NCBI RefSeq assembly: GCF_016107625.1
Contig: NZ_JABASV010000006.1
Span: forward strand, 62,001-126,000
DNA: 64,000 nt
Direction of reading: 5' to 3'
Origin: Vreelandella alkaliphila
GTDB lineage: Bacteria; Pseudomonadota; Gammaproteobacteria; Pseudomonadales; Halomonadaceae
Shown here: in pieces, positions 55,227 to 64,000 of the stretch
Position numbering within the stretch: the first letter of the stretch is position 1
Layout: each line of letters begins with the position of its first letter
Program-made: the position numbers and the translations under genes
The notes under the pieces: generated by a model
The model's input: the letters and a program-made list of their open reading frames with translations, nothing else
Databases searched by the model: none
What the model was told of the DNA's origin: nothing

Positions 55227-55538
55227 ATGAAGGTTTACAAACCCGAGTGGCAGTGCACGTTTAGCGTAAACGAAGGCGCGGTAGAATCAGCAACCTGGAA
55301 AGAGCGCATCGCCTGGCGGCTTAGACAAATCGCCGATCGACTAGAAGGCGGTGGCCGTACGGTAAAAATCGACTACAACGTCTCTCCGCACGTTAGCCGA
55401 GACGAAGTTGATACCTGTTTGGGAAAAGGGTTTGAGGTGACTCAGCGGCTGCTGACCCAACTTGCCCGCCAACAGGCCTGCGAAGATGTGATGCGCCATG
55501 CGAAAGCAGAGCTTTACGAAGAGCAGCATCAGCACTAA
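55227..55538 (+). CDS. hypothetical small protein
   Basis: I do not recognise this 103-residue protein. It has a helical centre (TWKERIAWRLRQIADRLEGGGRTVKI) and Cys/His residues scattered, with no signal peptide or membrane segment. It has a strong ribosome binding site (GGAGGTTCTCCT before ATG), a good terminator and its own transcription unit, so it is a real gene. Confidence 0.75.
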   Translation: MKVYKPEWQCTFSVNEGAVESATWKERIAWRLRQIADRLEGGGRTVKIDYNVSPHVSRDEVDTCLGKGFEVTQRLLTQLARQQACEDVMRHAKAELYEEQHQH

Positions 55539-55564
55539 TAGCCAGTCCGTAAGCGTCTCAAGAA

Positions 55565-55600
55565 AACACCCGCCTATTTAATATTGGCGGGTGTTTTTTA
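55565..55600 (+). terminator. terminator of the small hypothetical gene
   Basis: AACACCCGCC and GGCGGGTGTT arms form a perfect stem around about 11 bases and are followed by a T run. It lies 27 bases after the stop of the 55227 gene. Confidence 0.9.
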
Positions 55601-55619
55601 TTTCTCCCCTTAGCTGCTA

Positions 55620-56798
55620 TTACACTACTTTCTTCCGGTACCCAGACCATGGCAAGCATGTGAGTAGCGCGAGTAGCCCAAGCGCTAGTACCGCATCGCC
55701 AAGCACACCAACTCCCGTACCGAACACAGCACTCACCCCCATCGCTACCACTGCAGCACTACCAATCTGGCAGAACCCCACCAGCCCCGATGCCGTCGCC
55801 ACATGCCCGTGTTCACTGGCAACCGCTCCGGATACCGCTAGCGATAGCGAGGAACCATTAGCAAGGCTGACTAAACACATCGGGAGTATCACACTGGCTG
55901 TGCCCTGTAGTTGCAACGCGCCCACGGCCAAAAATGCCACACCGCCAAGTACGAAAAACACGATGCCTGCGGTGATGATGCGATCATAGGGCCAGCGATC
56001 GAGCAGTCGTTTAGCCAGTAGATTGGCACCGATGATGCCAGCCGTCAGAGGCAAGTACAGCCAGCCACTCTGCTCCTCGCTCAACCCTTGGCGCGCGAAT
56101 AGAAAGGGCGACTGGGTTAGGTAGACAAACCAAGCACTGTAGATCGCACAGACGACCAGCGTATAGCGGCAGAAGGTCCGGTCACGCAAAACGTGGCCAA
56201 ATCCGGTAAAGGGCGAGGTCCGAGTACGATCCTGGACAGGGAGCGTTTCTGGCAGCAGCGTTAGCACCATCAGTAGCGCCATAGCTCCGAAAGCAGCCAC
56301 GCATAGGAAGTCGGCTCGCCATCCGAAGGTAGCGGCCAAGTGCCCTCCGATGGCTGGCGCTAACGCTGGTGATAGCGACACTAGCGGGTAGACCATCGCG
56401 TAAACCTTGGCCGATGTGCGCTTATCACAAGTGTCGGCGATCAAAGCGCGACCAATCACTAAGCCCGACGCCGCACCAACCGCTTCGAGTATGCGCCAGG
56501 CCAGAAATCCGACATAGCTATCAGAGGCCGCACAGCCCAGCGAACCAGCCATGTACAGCGTAATGCCAGCAAGCAGCAACGGCTTGCGACCATAACGGTC
56601 CGACAGTGGCCCATAGACCAACTGCGCACTCGCCAGCGCCAGCAGATAAATAGAGACCGTTTGCGGCATTTGCCAGTCGGCAACGCCGAACTCAATGGTC
56701 ATGCTCGGCATCGCGGGTAGATACACGTCCGAGGCAATCAGGCCAAAGGCACTGAGCATGGCGACGGTCAGGATGAAAGATACACGAGGCATGGCCAC
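55620..56798 (-). CDS. Bcr/CflA family MFS efflux transporter
   Basis: The 392-residue drug/proton antiporter has twelve predicted membrane segments and the MFS motif YGPLSDRYGRKPLLLAGI between the second and third. SDVYLPAMPSM near the N-terminus is typical of the Bcr/CflA subgroup. GGGAGTGGCC precedes the ATG. It is divergent from a LysR gene with a shared palindrome, so that regulator probably controls it. Confidence 0.92.
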   Translation of the reverse strand: MAMPRVSFILTVAMLSAFGLIASDVYLPAMPSMTIEFGVADWQMPQTVSIYLLALASAQLVYGPLSDRYGRKPLLLAGITLYMAGSLGCAASDSYVGFLAWRILEAVGAASGLVIGRALIADTCDKRTSAKVYAMVYPLVSLSPALAPAIGGHLAATFGWRADFLCVAAFGAMALLMVLTLLPETLPVQDRTRTSPFTGFGHVLRDRTFCRYTLVVCAIYSAWFVYLTQSPFLFARQGLSEEQSGWLYLPLTAGIIGANLLAKRLLDRWPYDRIITAGIVFFVLGGVAFLAVGALQLQGTASVILPMCLVSLANGSSLSLAVSGAVASEHGHVATASGLVGFCQIGSAAVVAMGVSAVFGTGVGVLGDAVLALGLLALLTCLPWSGYRKKVV

Positions 56799-56907
56799 TC
56801 CCTGCAGCAGTAGCCAACCTGCTGCGCGCGATATGGGTTAAGAAGAATCTAAATTCAGAAGGAATAAGCGCCATGGTACGAGGCAGCTTTGCATGTGAAA
56901 ATGCATG

Positions 56908-56932
56908 AATATGCAGTGAGTGGCTGCATATT
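56908..56932. promoter_or_regulatory. inverted repeat, candidate LysR operator
   Basis: AATATGCAG (56908-56916) and CTGCATATT (56924-56932) are perfect 9-bp inverted repeats separated by seven bases, in the gap between the MFS gene and the LysR gene. This spacing and the position fit a LysR recognition site. Confidence 0.6.
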
Positions 56933-56950
56933 TGCAGCATGGAGAAATTC

Positions 56951-57820
56951 ATGAACTGGGATGATGTGCAAATTTTCCTAGCGGTGTATCGCGCAGGTAC
57001 GCTACGAGGGGCAGCGCAGCAGCTATCCATTGACCAGACCACCGTGGGTCGGCGCTTGACTAGCCTGGAGCGAGCACTGGGTAGTCGGCTATTCCTGCGT
57101 GCCACGGGCGGGTTGGTACTGACCGATAGCGGTCAACAAGTGCTAACCACGGCCGAGGAGATGGAGCGGCTAGCCGTCTCCTTCAAGCGACGCGGCGAGG
57201 GAGCTGACGAACGAGTCGCTGGTGAAGTGCGCGTGACCACGACTGACGCACTCGCTGTGGACTTCGTGGTGCCAGCAATTGAACGCCTGCGTACCAGCCA
57301 TCCCGAGGTGCGTGTGATCTTGAGCACCACGACGCGATTATTCGACTTGGCGCGGCGTGAAGCCGATGTCGCCGTGCGTACGCTACGCCCGGAACAACCC
57401 GAGTTGATCGTGCGACAACTTGGCCGCTGGGAGGTCGGTTTATACGCGACCCAGCGTTATCTGGAACAGCATGGCGAGCCACAACCCGGTGAAGGCTTCG
57501 CAGGTCACGATATTGCGCTCTACCAAAGAGGAGTAACCGGGCGGCAGGATGACACGTTGGCTGGCGAATCAAGGCGACTGGGGCGTGTAGTCGCCGAGCT
57601 GGACTCCAGCCTGATGTTGGCAACCTTTGTACGTGCAGGCCTGGCCTTGGGAGAATTACCGGACTACTTGGCCCAGCGTGACCCCAAGCTGATACGCGTA
57701 TGGCCTGAGCGCCGCCGAGCCAAGCCTTATGAGGCATGGCTTGTCTTGCACCAGGATTTAGCACGCACGGCGCGGGTACGGGTCGTTGTGGAGGCGATCG
57801 CGGAAATGTTCGCCCATTGA
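56951..57820 (+). CDS. LysR-family regulator divergent from MFS efflux gene
   Basis: The 289-residue regulator has an N-terminal HTH (TLRGAAQQLSIDQTTVGRRLTSLERALGSRLF) followed by a LysR effector domain. The family subtype is of the short kind with NWDDVQIFLAVYRAG at the start. I chose ATG 56951 because GGAG of the in-frame ATGGAG codons just upstream can serve as its ribosome binding site; the ATG at 56939 is the alternative. It probably represses or activates the adjacent MFS gene and itself. Confidence 0.92.
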   Translation: MNWDDVQIFLAVYRAGTLRGAAQQLSIDQTTVGRRLTSLERALGSRLFLRATGGLVLTDSGQQVLTTAEEMERLAVSFKRRGEGADERVAGEVRVTTTDALAVDFVVPAIERLRTSHPEVRVILSTTTRLFDLARREADVAVRTLRPEQPELIVRQLGRWEVGLYATQRYLEQHGEPQPGEGFAGHDIALYQRGVTGRQDDTLAGESRRLGRVVAELDSSLMLATFVRAGLALGELPDYLAQRDPKLIRVWPERRRAKPYEAWLVLHQDLARTARVRVVVEAIAEMFAH

Positions 57821-57864
57821 CGTGTACAACTAGCTTACGAAGCCGCCATTATAAGTAACGACCA

Positions 57865-59034
57865 TCATCCCAAATGGGGTGTTTCTAGCGCCAGCCCTAA
57901 TCGCTGCATAAACGCCGTGCACTCATGCAACTGCGCCGTCTCAATATACTCATCGGGTTGATGCGCCTGGGCGATGCTGCCAGGGCCAAGAATTATTGTC
58001 TGCAAGCCCTGGCCTTGGAACTGCCCTGCCTCGGTGGCATAAGCGACCGCATGATTACAGCAGGCGTGTGGCAGATGGTCTTTGGCTAAGCGAAGCACTT
58101 GTTCGTTCTCGCGGTCGGCCAAGCCCGGTACTGTCACGTTTAACGGCTCGGTGGTGATTTCAACGTGCTTGCCTTTAGCCTGCAGCTCAGCGCTTAGCTG
58201 GGCGCAATAGGCATCAAAGCGCGCGTATATTTCGTCGAAGGTGTCCGTGGGCAGATGGCGAATTTCCCACTCAAACTGACACTCCCGCGCCATAATGTTG
58301 ATCGCCGTACCGCCTTTTATTTTGCCAACGTGCAGGCTGGTATGAGGCACATTAAAGGCCTCATCGACGCGGCCCTCTTCCACCAATGCCGCCATGGTGT
58401 CTTCAATGAACGTGACGAGCCTCGCTGCAACATGGATAGCTGACGTGCCTTGATTCACTTGGCTACTGTGGGCCTCTTGGCCAATCACGGTAGTGCGCAG
58501 ATTCGTTGCGCCTTTTTGCGCGACCACAGGCTGCATGCTGGTAGGCTCACCAACAATGACGTGGGCGGTGGTGGAGTAGTGCTCGTAAAAGCGTTTAATA
58601 AGACTCGGCGCGCCCACACAGCCAATTTCTTCGTCGTAAGAAAATCCGAAATAGATAGGCTGCTTCAGCGGCGCATTGACCCAGGTAGGCACCATGGCTA
58701 ACGCACAGGCAATAAAGCCTTTCATATCACAGGTACCACGCCCGTACAGGCGCCCATCGCCGCCATCGCGAAGGGTAAACGGATCACTCGACCATGGCTG
58801 ACCGGCCACCGGCACTACGTCGGTATGCCCAGAAAGCATCACCCCGCCAGGGGCGTCAGGGCCTACGCGGGCAATCAGGTTAGCTTTGGTGCCACACGGG
58901 CTCATCACCCGCTCTGAAGCCACACCATAATCAGCTAGATAGTGCTCAACGAATTCAATTAGGGCCAAATTAGATTCGCTGGAAGTGGTATCGAACGATA
59001 CTAGCTTCGCCAGTAAGGTGGTCGCGTCAGTCAT
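57865..59034 (-). CDS. argE: acetylornithine deacetylase (ArgE-like, M20)
   Basis: The protein of 389 residues has the M20 pattern: MLSGHTDVVPV (His, Asp), GRGTCDMKGFIA, SYDEEIGCVGA (catalytic Glu pair) and ILGPGSIAQAHQPDEYI. It removes acetyl from N-acetylornithine in arginine synthesis. The start is either ATG 59034 (MTDATTLL, in line with homologues as I recall them) or ATG 59061; I list the former. It is a single gene divergent from ugpB. Confidence 0.88.
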   Translation of the reverse strand: MTDATTLLAKLVSFDTTSSESNLALIEFVEHYLADYGVASERVMSPCGTKANLIARVGPDAPGGVMLSGHTDVVPVAGQPWSSDPFTLRDGGDGRLYGRGTCDMKGFIACALAMVPTWVNAPLKQPIYFGFSYDEEIGCVGAPSLIKRFYEHYSTTAHVIVGEPTSMQPVVAQKGATNLRTTVIGQEAHSSQVNQGTSAIHVAARLVTFIEDTMAALVEEGRVDEAFNVPHTSLHVGKIKGGTAINIMARECQFEWEIRHLPTDTFDEIYARFDAYCAQLSAELQAKGKHVEITTEPLNVTVPGLADRENEQVLRLAKDHLPHACCNHAVAYATEAGQFQGQGLQTIILGPGSIAQAHQPDEYIETAQLHECTAFMQRLGLALETPHLG

Positions 59035-59124
59035 ACTGCTCTCGTCAGTTAGGCTCTTCATATCACCCTATCACCGCCTTTCTCCTTTGCCTACTAAGCA
59101 GGCCAACGGACAGCGAAACGTTGA

Positions 59125-59164
59125 CTGTCACGTCGAGTTCATCGTGCATTCATGAAAACGTCAT
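59125..59164 (+). promoter_or_regulatory. PhoB-box array of four 11-bp repeats upstream of ugpB
   Basis: CTGTCAC (59125), AGTTCAT (59136), CATTCAT (59147) and ACGTCAT (59158) follow each other with an exact 11-bp period. This matches the PhoB half-site layout (consensus CTGTCAT). E. coli ugpB is controlled by PhoB, so the location is as expected. The array ends 71 bp before the ugpB start; an in-frame ATG at 59152 lies within it and is therefore unlikely to be the start. Confidence 0.75.
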
Positions 59165-59235
59165 CTACACTTTCTACTGTTCAGTGCACCCAAAAACTTA
59201 ATAAACGTACTGCGAACGACCCACAAGGAGCCGTT

Positions 59236-60561
59236 ATGTCTCGTTTCACATTGCACGCGCTTGCCCTAGGGGTGGCTACTGCCACGTTTAGCCTTTCTGC
59301 CCATTCTGCGACCGAAGTGACCTGGTGGCACGCTATGGGAGGCCAGCTTGGTGAAATCCTTGAAGAAATGACGGAGGAGTTTAACGCTTCTCAGGACGAC
59401 TACCACGTCACACCCAGCTACCGCGGCAATTATACCGAAACGATGACCGGCGCCATTGCGGCGTTCCGTGCGGGCGAGCAGCCGCATATTCTCCAGGTTT
59501 TTGAAGTCGGCACTGGCACTATGATGAACGCCAAAGGTGCCATCTACCCCGTGTACGAGTTGATGGAAGAGCATGGCCGCGCGTTTGATCGCGAAGCCTT
59601 CCTGCCAGCGGTAGTCGGTTACTACACCGACACCAACGGCAACATGCTGTCGTTCCCGTTCAACTCTTCTACGCCGATTATGTACTACAACCGCGACATG
59701 TTTGAGGAAGCGGGTCTAGACCCTGAGCAGGCGCCGCAAACCTGGTCTGAAGTGGCCGATTTTTCGCGCCAAATCGTCGATTCTGGGGCGGCCAGCTGTG
59801 GCTTTACCACCTCCTGGCCTAGCTGGGTAATGCTGGAAAACTTCTCCGCTTGGCATAATGTGCCGCTTGGTACGCTGGAAAACGGCTTTGGCGGCATGGA
59901 AACAGAGTTCAATTTCAACAATGAGCTGGTCGCCCGCCATTGGGACAACCTCCATAACTGGCAGGAAGAGGGGGTCTTTAAGTGGGGCGGCCCCGGTTCT
60001 GGCCCTGACTCAGAGCCGCTGTTCTACTCACAGGACTGTGCGATTTTCTTCGGTTCTTCTGCTTCCCGTGCGGATGTCGCTGCTAACTCTGACTTTGAAG
60101 TCGGTTTCGGTATGCAGCCCTACTATGACGACGTAGATGGTGCGCCACAGAACTCCATCATTGGCGGTGCCACCCTGTGGGCACTACAAGGCCACACCGA
60201 TGACGAGTATGAAGCCGTTGCCGCCTTCTTTGAGTACCTCTCACAGCCTGAGGTACAAGCCGAGTGGCACCAGCAAACCGGTTATCTGCCCATCACTCAA
60301 GCGGCGTGGGACTTAAGCAAAGAGCAGGGCTACTACGATGAGAACCCAGGTGCCGATATTTCGCTGAAGCAGATGACGCTAAACGAACCGACCGAGAACT
60401 CGAAAGGCCTGCGGTTTGGTAACTTTGTACAGATCCGCGACATTATCTCCGAAGAGATGGAAGCCGTGATGACCGGTGGCAAATCGGGCCAGGAAGCAGC
60501 TGACGACGCAGTGGCACGTGGCAATGATTTACTCCGTGACTTTGAAGCTGCCAACCAGTAA
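59236..60561 (+). CDS. ugpB: sn-glycerol-3-phosphate ABC transporter binding protein UgpB
   Basis: The 441-residue periplasmic protein has a signal peptide (cleavage near SLSAHSATEV, residue 23) and the UgpB pattern TEVTWWHAMGGQLGEILEEMTEEFNASQDDYHVTPSYRGNYTETMTGAIAAFRAG, plus IGGATLWALQGH. It binds glycerol-3-phosphate and its diesters. ATG 59236 is chosen for its AAGGAG site and the location of the signal peptide. First gene of ugpBAEC, with a PhoB-box array upstream. Confidence 0.96.
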   Translation: MSRFTLHALALGVATATFSLSAHSATEVTWWHAMGGQLGEILEEMTEEFNASQDDYHVTPSYRGNYTETMTGAIAAFRAGEQPHILQVFEVGTGTMMNAKGAIYPVYELMEEHGRAFDREAFLPAVVGYYTDTNGNMLSFPFNSSTPIMYYNRDMFEEAGLDPEQAPQTWSEVADFSRQIVDSGAASCGFTTSWPSWVMLENFSAWHNVPLGTLENGFGGMETEFNFNNELVARHWDNLHNWQEEGVFKWGGPGSGPDSEPLFYSQDCAIFFGSSASRADVAANSDFEVGFGMQPYYDDVDGAPQNSIIGGATLWALQGHTDDEYEAVAAFFEYLSQPEVQAEWHQQTGYLPITQAAWDLSKEQGYYDENPGADISLKQMTLNEPTENSKGLRFGNFVQIRDIISEEMEAVMTGGKSGQEAADDAVARGNDLLRDFEAANQ

Positions 60562-60575
60562 ATAAGTACTCACTT

Positions 60576-60603
60576 CGCCGCTTACCCCACTGGGTAGGCG
60601 GCG
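60576..60603 (+). terminator. intercistronic stem-loop between ugpB and ugpA
   Basis: CGCCGC (60576-60581) pairs with GCGGCG (60598-60603), with an inner TACCC/GGGTA helix and a CACT loop. The following bases (ATTTCGTTTG) are only weakly T-rich, so it is more likely a stabiliser or leaky terminator. Confidence 0.7.
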
Positions 60604-60651
60604 ATTTCGTTTGTCGATGCTTATATTTACTAACCATTTGCAGAGCTGCCC

Positions 60652-61536
60652 ATGCAAACTAAACGCATGACCTACCCTGGTCGCTTTTTGCCCTACGCGC
60701 TGCTGGCGCCCCAGGTGATTGTGACGCTGATTTTCTTTATCTGGCCTGCTGGCCAAGCGTTGTATCAGTCGCTATTGCGCGAAGACGCCTTTGGGCTGCG
60801 CTCGACGTTTGTGGGCTTGGAAAACTTCGCTCGCCTGTTTCGCGATGGCGCTTATCTTAACTCGCTCTCCGTGACAGCGGTGTTTGCCATCGGTACCACA
60901 CTCCTGTCAATGACGGTGGCTCTATTATTGGCCAGCACCGTCAACCGGATGATTCGCTCACGTAGTACCTACACCACACTGCTGGTGTGGCCCTACGCCA
61001 TAGCCCCCGCCCTTGCGGGCGTTTTGTGGTGGTTTATCTTCAACCCCTCGATTGGCATTGTTCCCTATATGCTAGAAATGGTGGGTTATCAGTGGAACCA
61101 CCGCAACTCGGGAAGTGACGCCATGCTGCTGGTGATTTTTGCCGCCGCCTGGAAGCAGATCTCCTATAACTTTCTATTTTTTCTAGCGGGCCTACAGTCA
61201 ATCCCACAATCGCTGATTGAAGCCGCCTCCATTGACGGCGCCGGCCCGACTAAGCGCTTCTGGACAATTATTTTCCCGCTGCTGACGCCAACGACCTTCT
61301 TCTTGATGGTGGTTAACGTGGTTTACGCCATGTTCGATACATTTGGCATTATTCACGCAACTACCCAAGGCGGCCCCGCCCAGGCCACCAACACGCTGGT
61401 CTATAAGGTCTACGCCGATGGCTTCGTCGGCTTGAATTTAGGCTCTTCGGCCGCTCAGTCAGTGATTTTAATGGCCATTGTGGTCGCACTCACGGTGGTG
61501 CAGTTCCGCTTTATCGAGCGCCGCGTGAACTACTAA
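60652..61536 (+). CDS. ugpA: sn-glycerol-3-phosphate ABC permease UgpA
   Basis: The 294-residue membrane subunit has six hydrophobic segments and the EAA loop [48 protein letters not shown] is the typical first segment of UgpA. It forms the channel with UgpE. Gene order ugpB-A-E-C is that of E. coli. Confidence 0.96.
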   Translation: MQTKRMTYPGRFLPYALLAPQVIVTLIFFIWPAGQALYQSLLREDAFGLRSTFVGLENFARLFRDGAYLNSLSVTAVFAIGTTLLSMTVALLLASTVNRMIRSRSTYTTLLVWPYAIAPALAGVLWWFIFNPSIGIVPYMLEMVGYQWNHRNSGSDAMLLVIFAAAWKQISYNFLFFLAGLQSIPQSLIEAASIDGAGPTKRFWTIIFPLLTPTTFFLMVVNVVYAMFDTFGIIHATTQGGPAQATNTLVYKVYADGFVGLNLGSSAAQSVILMAIVVALTVVQFRFIERRVNY

Positions 61537-61567
61537 CACCACTGGCTAATTGTTTGGGAGACTTTCA

Positions 61568-62410
61568 ATGGTTGAAAACCGACCCTGGGCGAATTTTTTT
61601 GCTCATCTGACGTTGATGATTGGCGTCGCGGTGGTGGTGTTCCCCGTGTACGTTGCGCTCGTGGCGTCTACCCAGGCGCCAGGCGACTTGCTACGCGGTA
61701 CACTGCCGATGCTACCCGGCGCCCATGGTATCGAAAACTTTACCCGTATGTGGCAGTCCGGCGTTTCCAACGCAGGAGCCCCACCAGCAGGCATGATGCT
61801 ATGGAACAGTTTTGTTATGGCCATGGCGATTACCATAGGAAAACTGTCGATCTCACTACTGTCGGCGTTTGCAATTGTTTACTTCCGCTTTCGTTTTCGG
61901 ATGTTCTTCTTCTGGCTAATTTTCATCACGCTGATGCTGCCGGTGGAAGTACGCATTATTCCGACGTTTCAGGTCGTTGCGGACCTCAACATGCTCAATA
62001 GCTTTGCCGGGCTGTCGATTCCGCTGATTGCCTCGGCCACCGCGACGTTCCTGTTCCGCCAGTTCTTTATGACCATTCCCGAAGAAATGCTCGAAGCCGC
62101 CCGCGTCGACGGCGCCGGGCCACTGAAGTTTTTTAAAGACATCTTAATGCCGCTGTCAGTGACCAATATCGCCGCGCTGTTTGTGATCATGTTTATCTAC
62201 GGCTGGAACCAGTATCTGTGGCCACTGCTAATCACCACCGATCCTGACTACTACACCGTTGTGATGGGTATTCAACGCATGACCTCAGAAGAGAATCCCC
62301 AGTGGCATTTGATTATGGCCGCCGTGGTAATGGCCGCCCTGCCGCCGGTACTGGTGATTCTGTTTATGCAACGCCTCTTTGTGAAAGGCCTGACCGAGAC
62401 GGAGAAATAA
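61568..62410 (+). CDS. ugpE: sn-glycerol-3-phosphate ABC permease UgpE
   Basis: This 280-residue permease has six membrane segments and the EAA loop [23 protein letters not shown] chose the ATG at 61568, which has GGGAG nearby; an upstream TTG (61550) has none. It partners UgpA and is followed by ugpC with one base between stop and start. Confidence 0.95.
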   Translation: MVENRPWANFFAHLTLMIGVAVVVFPVYVALVASTQAPGDLLRGTLPMLPGAHGIENFTRMWQSGVSNAGAPPAGMMLWNSFVMAMAITIGKLSISLLSAFAIVYFRFRFRMFFFWLIFITLMLPVEVRIIPTFQVVADLNMLNSFAGLSIPLIASATATFLFRQFFMTIPEEMLEAARVDGAGPLKFFKDILMPLSVTNIAALFVIMFIYGWNQYLWPLLITTDPDYYTVVMGIQRMTSEENPQWHLIMAAVVMAALPPVLVILFMQRLFVKGLTETEK

Positions 62411-62411
62411 G

Positions 62412-63464
62412 ATGGCCAGCATTACCTTGGAAGGGCTGAAGAAAACCTATAGCGGCGATGTTCACGCCGTCAAAGGCATCGACCTACAGATTGAAGATGG
62501 CGAGTTTGTGGTGCTCGTCGGGCCATCCGGTTGCGGTAAGTCGACCCTGCTGCGCATGGTCGCTGGGCTGGAAACCATTACCGAAGGCACGCTCAAAATC
62601 GGCGACCGGGTAGTAAATAAGCTAGAGCCCGCTGAGCGCGATATCGCCATGGTGTTCCAGAACTACGCGCTTTATCCGCACATGACCGTCTACAACAACC
62701 TCGCTTATGGCTTAAAGAACCGGGGTTTCAAAAAAGATGACATCGATAAACGCGTGCGCTTAGCGGCCAAGATGCTGGAGATTGAAGACTTCCTGGAGCG
62801 TAAACCCCGCAAGCTTTCCGGCGGCCAGCGCCAGCGGGTAGCAATGGGCCGAGCACTGGTGCGCGAGCCTTCAGCCTTCTTGTTCGATGAACCGCTTTCC
62901 AACCTGGACGCCAAGCTGCGCGTACAGATGCGGGTGGAGATTAAACAACTACAGCGTCGCCTAAAAACCACCAGCCTGTATGTCACCCACGACCAGCTGG
63001 AAGCCATGACCCTGGGCGACCGTTTGGTCGTGCTAAATGCCGGGCAAATTGAGCAAGTAGGCACACCGATGGAGATCTACGCCCGTCCGGCCACAATGTT
63101 CGTTGCAGAATTTATTGGCTCCCCGGCAATGAACATGTTGCCGCTGGAGTATCTGGGTACTCAAAACAGCAGCGTGCTGGAACACCTTCCCGAAGGCACC
63201 GACACCCTCGGCATTCGCCCAGACGACATGCACCTCACCGCACCCGATACGCCACATCTAGCCATCGACGCGACACTCATGCTCTTTGAGGCGGCAGGCG
63301 CGGAAAGCCATCTGTACGTTAATCTCGCCGACAGCGAGCAACCCACGGTGATTCGCACCGCTGGCCAGCCAGCCGTTCGTGAAGGTGAAACATTGCGCTT
63401 CTACGTGACCCGCGATGCTCTTCATCCTTTTAATAGCACCACTCGAAAGCGCACCGATGGTTAA
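62412..63464 (+). CDS. ugpC: sn-glycerol-3-phosphate ABC ATP-binding protein UgpC
   Basis: The 350-residue ATPase has Walker [10 protein letters not shown], signature [16 protein letters not shown], Walker [16 protein letters not shown] and a C-terminal regulatory MOP-like domain (about 235-350, typical of the MalK/UgpC group, with [12 protein letters not shown]). GGAGAAATAAG precedes the ATG. It closes the ugpBAEC operon. Confidence 0.96.
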   Translation: MASITLEGLKKTYSGDVHAVKGIDLQIEDGEFVVLVGPSGCGKSTLLRMVAGLETITEGTLKIGDRVVNKLEPAERDIAMVFQNYALYPHMTVYNNLAYGLKNRGFKKDDIDKRVRLAAKMLEIEDFLERKPRKLSGGQRQRVAMGRALVREPSAFLFDEPLSNLDAKLRVQMRVEIKQLQRRLKTTSLYVTHDQLEAMTLGDRLVVLNAGQIEQVGTPMEIYARPATMFVAEFIGSPAMNMLPLEYLGTQNSSVLEHLPEGTDTLGIRPDDMHLTAPDTPHLAIDATLMLFEAAGAESHLYVNLADSEQPTVIRTAGQPAVREGETLRFYVTRDALHPFNSTTRKRTDG

Positions 63465-63680
63465 CACCGCTGCTTAAGAAAAATACGCATAAGAAAAGTA
63501 CGTCATCGGAGACTTCATGCGCTACGTTTGAGCTAATAACAATAACTCGCTGCTCCGCTATTTTTTGCCGGTAGCGTATGGATCTCTGTGATGAATACTG
63601 GTCTATGAAGACAGCATGTTATGGCCTCGACACCTTATACCGCGATCATTCTCACCCAAAGTAAACCCAGGAGAAGCGGC

Positions 63681-64000
63681 ATGAATACTACCACCACACC
63701 TTATGTCGATGGCTTCATCGCTGCCGTGCCGACCGCTAATAAATCTGAATTTATTGAGCACGCCCGCGCCGCCGCAGAAGTGTTCAAAGAGTTCGGCGCA
63801 CAGCGAGTGGTAGAAAGCTGGGAAGACGATGTTCCCGAAGGAGAGGTCACCTCGTTCTCCATGGCGGTTAAGCGAAAAGATGACGAAAGCGTTGTTTTTT
63901 CATGGATAGAGTGGCTTTCCAAAGCGATACGCGATGTCGCTATGCAAAAAGTCATGGAAGATCCACGCTTACAAATGGACGTTAGCTCCATGCCCTTTGA
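63681..64000 (+). CDS. DUF1428 family protein (3' end cut off by window edge)
   Basis: The gene starts at ATG 63681 after AGGAGAAGCGGC and runs off the right edge, leaving about 106 residues. MNTTTTPYVDGFIAAVPTANKSEFIEHARAAAEVFKEFGAQRVVESWEDDVPEGEVTSFSMAVKRKDDESVVFSWIEW matches DUF1428 (a dimeric ferredoxin-like fold of about 120 residues, as in E. coli YbaA). Function is unknown. The gap of 216 bp after ugpC suggests an independent promoter. Confidence 0.9.
   Translation, partial: MNTTTTPYVDGFIAAVPTANKSEFIEHARAAAEVFKEFGAQRVVESWEDDVPEGEVTSFSMAVKRKDDESVVFSWIEWLSKAIRDVAMQKVMEDPRLQMDVSSMPF

Overview
The window looks like a chromosomal segment of a halophilic gammaproteobacterium, most likely Halomonadaceae (Halomonas/Vreelandella). 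Evidence: smpB next to ssrA with an ANDENY...LAA tag, the order rplU-rpmA-obgE-proB with ispB divergent, moderate GC, and many sodium-coupled carriers (two NhaC, one NhaD, a Ca2+/Na+ antiporter, an SbtA-type permease, a TAXI-TRAP system). The family assignment is inference from gene content. I see no phage, transposase, integrase or CRISPR.

Layout. 1-1.5 kb: ratA-like gene (cut by the left edge), smpB and tmRNA. 1.6-3 kb: His-rich outer-membrane protein behind a Zur-like site. 3-9.7 kb: D-amino-acid dehydrogenase-like oxidase, NhaC, SbtA-like permease, gamma-glutamyltransferase and a LysR regulator. 10.7-17 kb: Ca2+/Na+ antiporter, a prephenate-dehydratase-like protein, TAXI-TRAP transporter, NhaD. 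17-23.3 kb: c-di-GMP protein, GST, ABM-family membrane protein, DUF2835 pair, a metalloprotease-like protein, NlpC/P60 lipoprotein. 23.3-34.7 kb: phosphorus block (phnD-phnC-phnE-phnE-histidine phosphatase, EAL/GGDEF protein, PhoD-like phosphatase), then a PepSY/two-component cluster. 34.8-46 kb: DUF1853, proB, obgE, rpmA, rplU, ispB, tRNA-Pro(CGG), TauE/SafE, and an XPD-like nuclease-helicase with a FAN1-type nuclease. 46-54.3 kb: a LysR-controlled catabolic operon (class III aminotransferase, CoA-transferase A/B, M20 deacylase, thiolase, NhaC, UspA). 54.3-64 kb: GIY-YIG and YchJ proteins, a hypothetical, Bcr/CflA efflux with divergent LysR, argE-like peptidase, ugpBAEC, and a truncated DUF1428 gene.

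How the genes work together. Two separate transport operons carry direct repeats with an exact 11-bp period resembling PhoB half-sites: five upstream of phnD (27669-27719, minus strand) and four upstream of ugpB (59125-59164, plus strand). This points to joint phosphate-starvation control of phosphonate/phosphite-type uptake and glycerol-3-phosphate uptake. The 47-54 kb operon reads as a complete route from an N-acylated amino acid through a keto acid and a CoA thioester to acetyl-CoA, with its own carrier and regulator; a beta-amino acid such as 3-aminobutyrate would fit every step, but the substrate is inference. In all three solute-binding-protein operons (TAXI, Phn, Ugp) a stem-loop lies directly after the binding-protein gene, which suggests differential expression of binding protein and permease.
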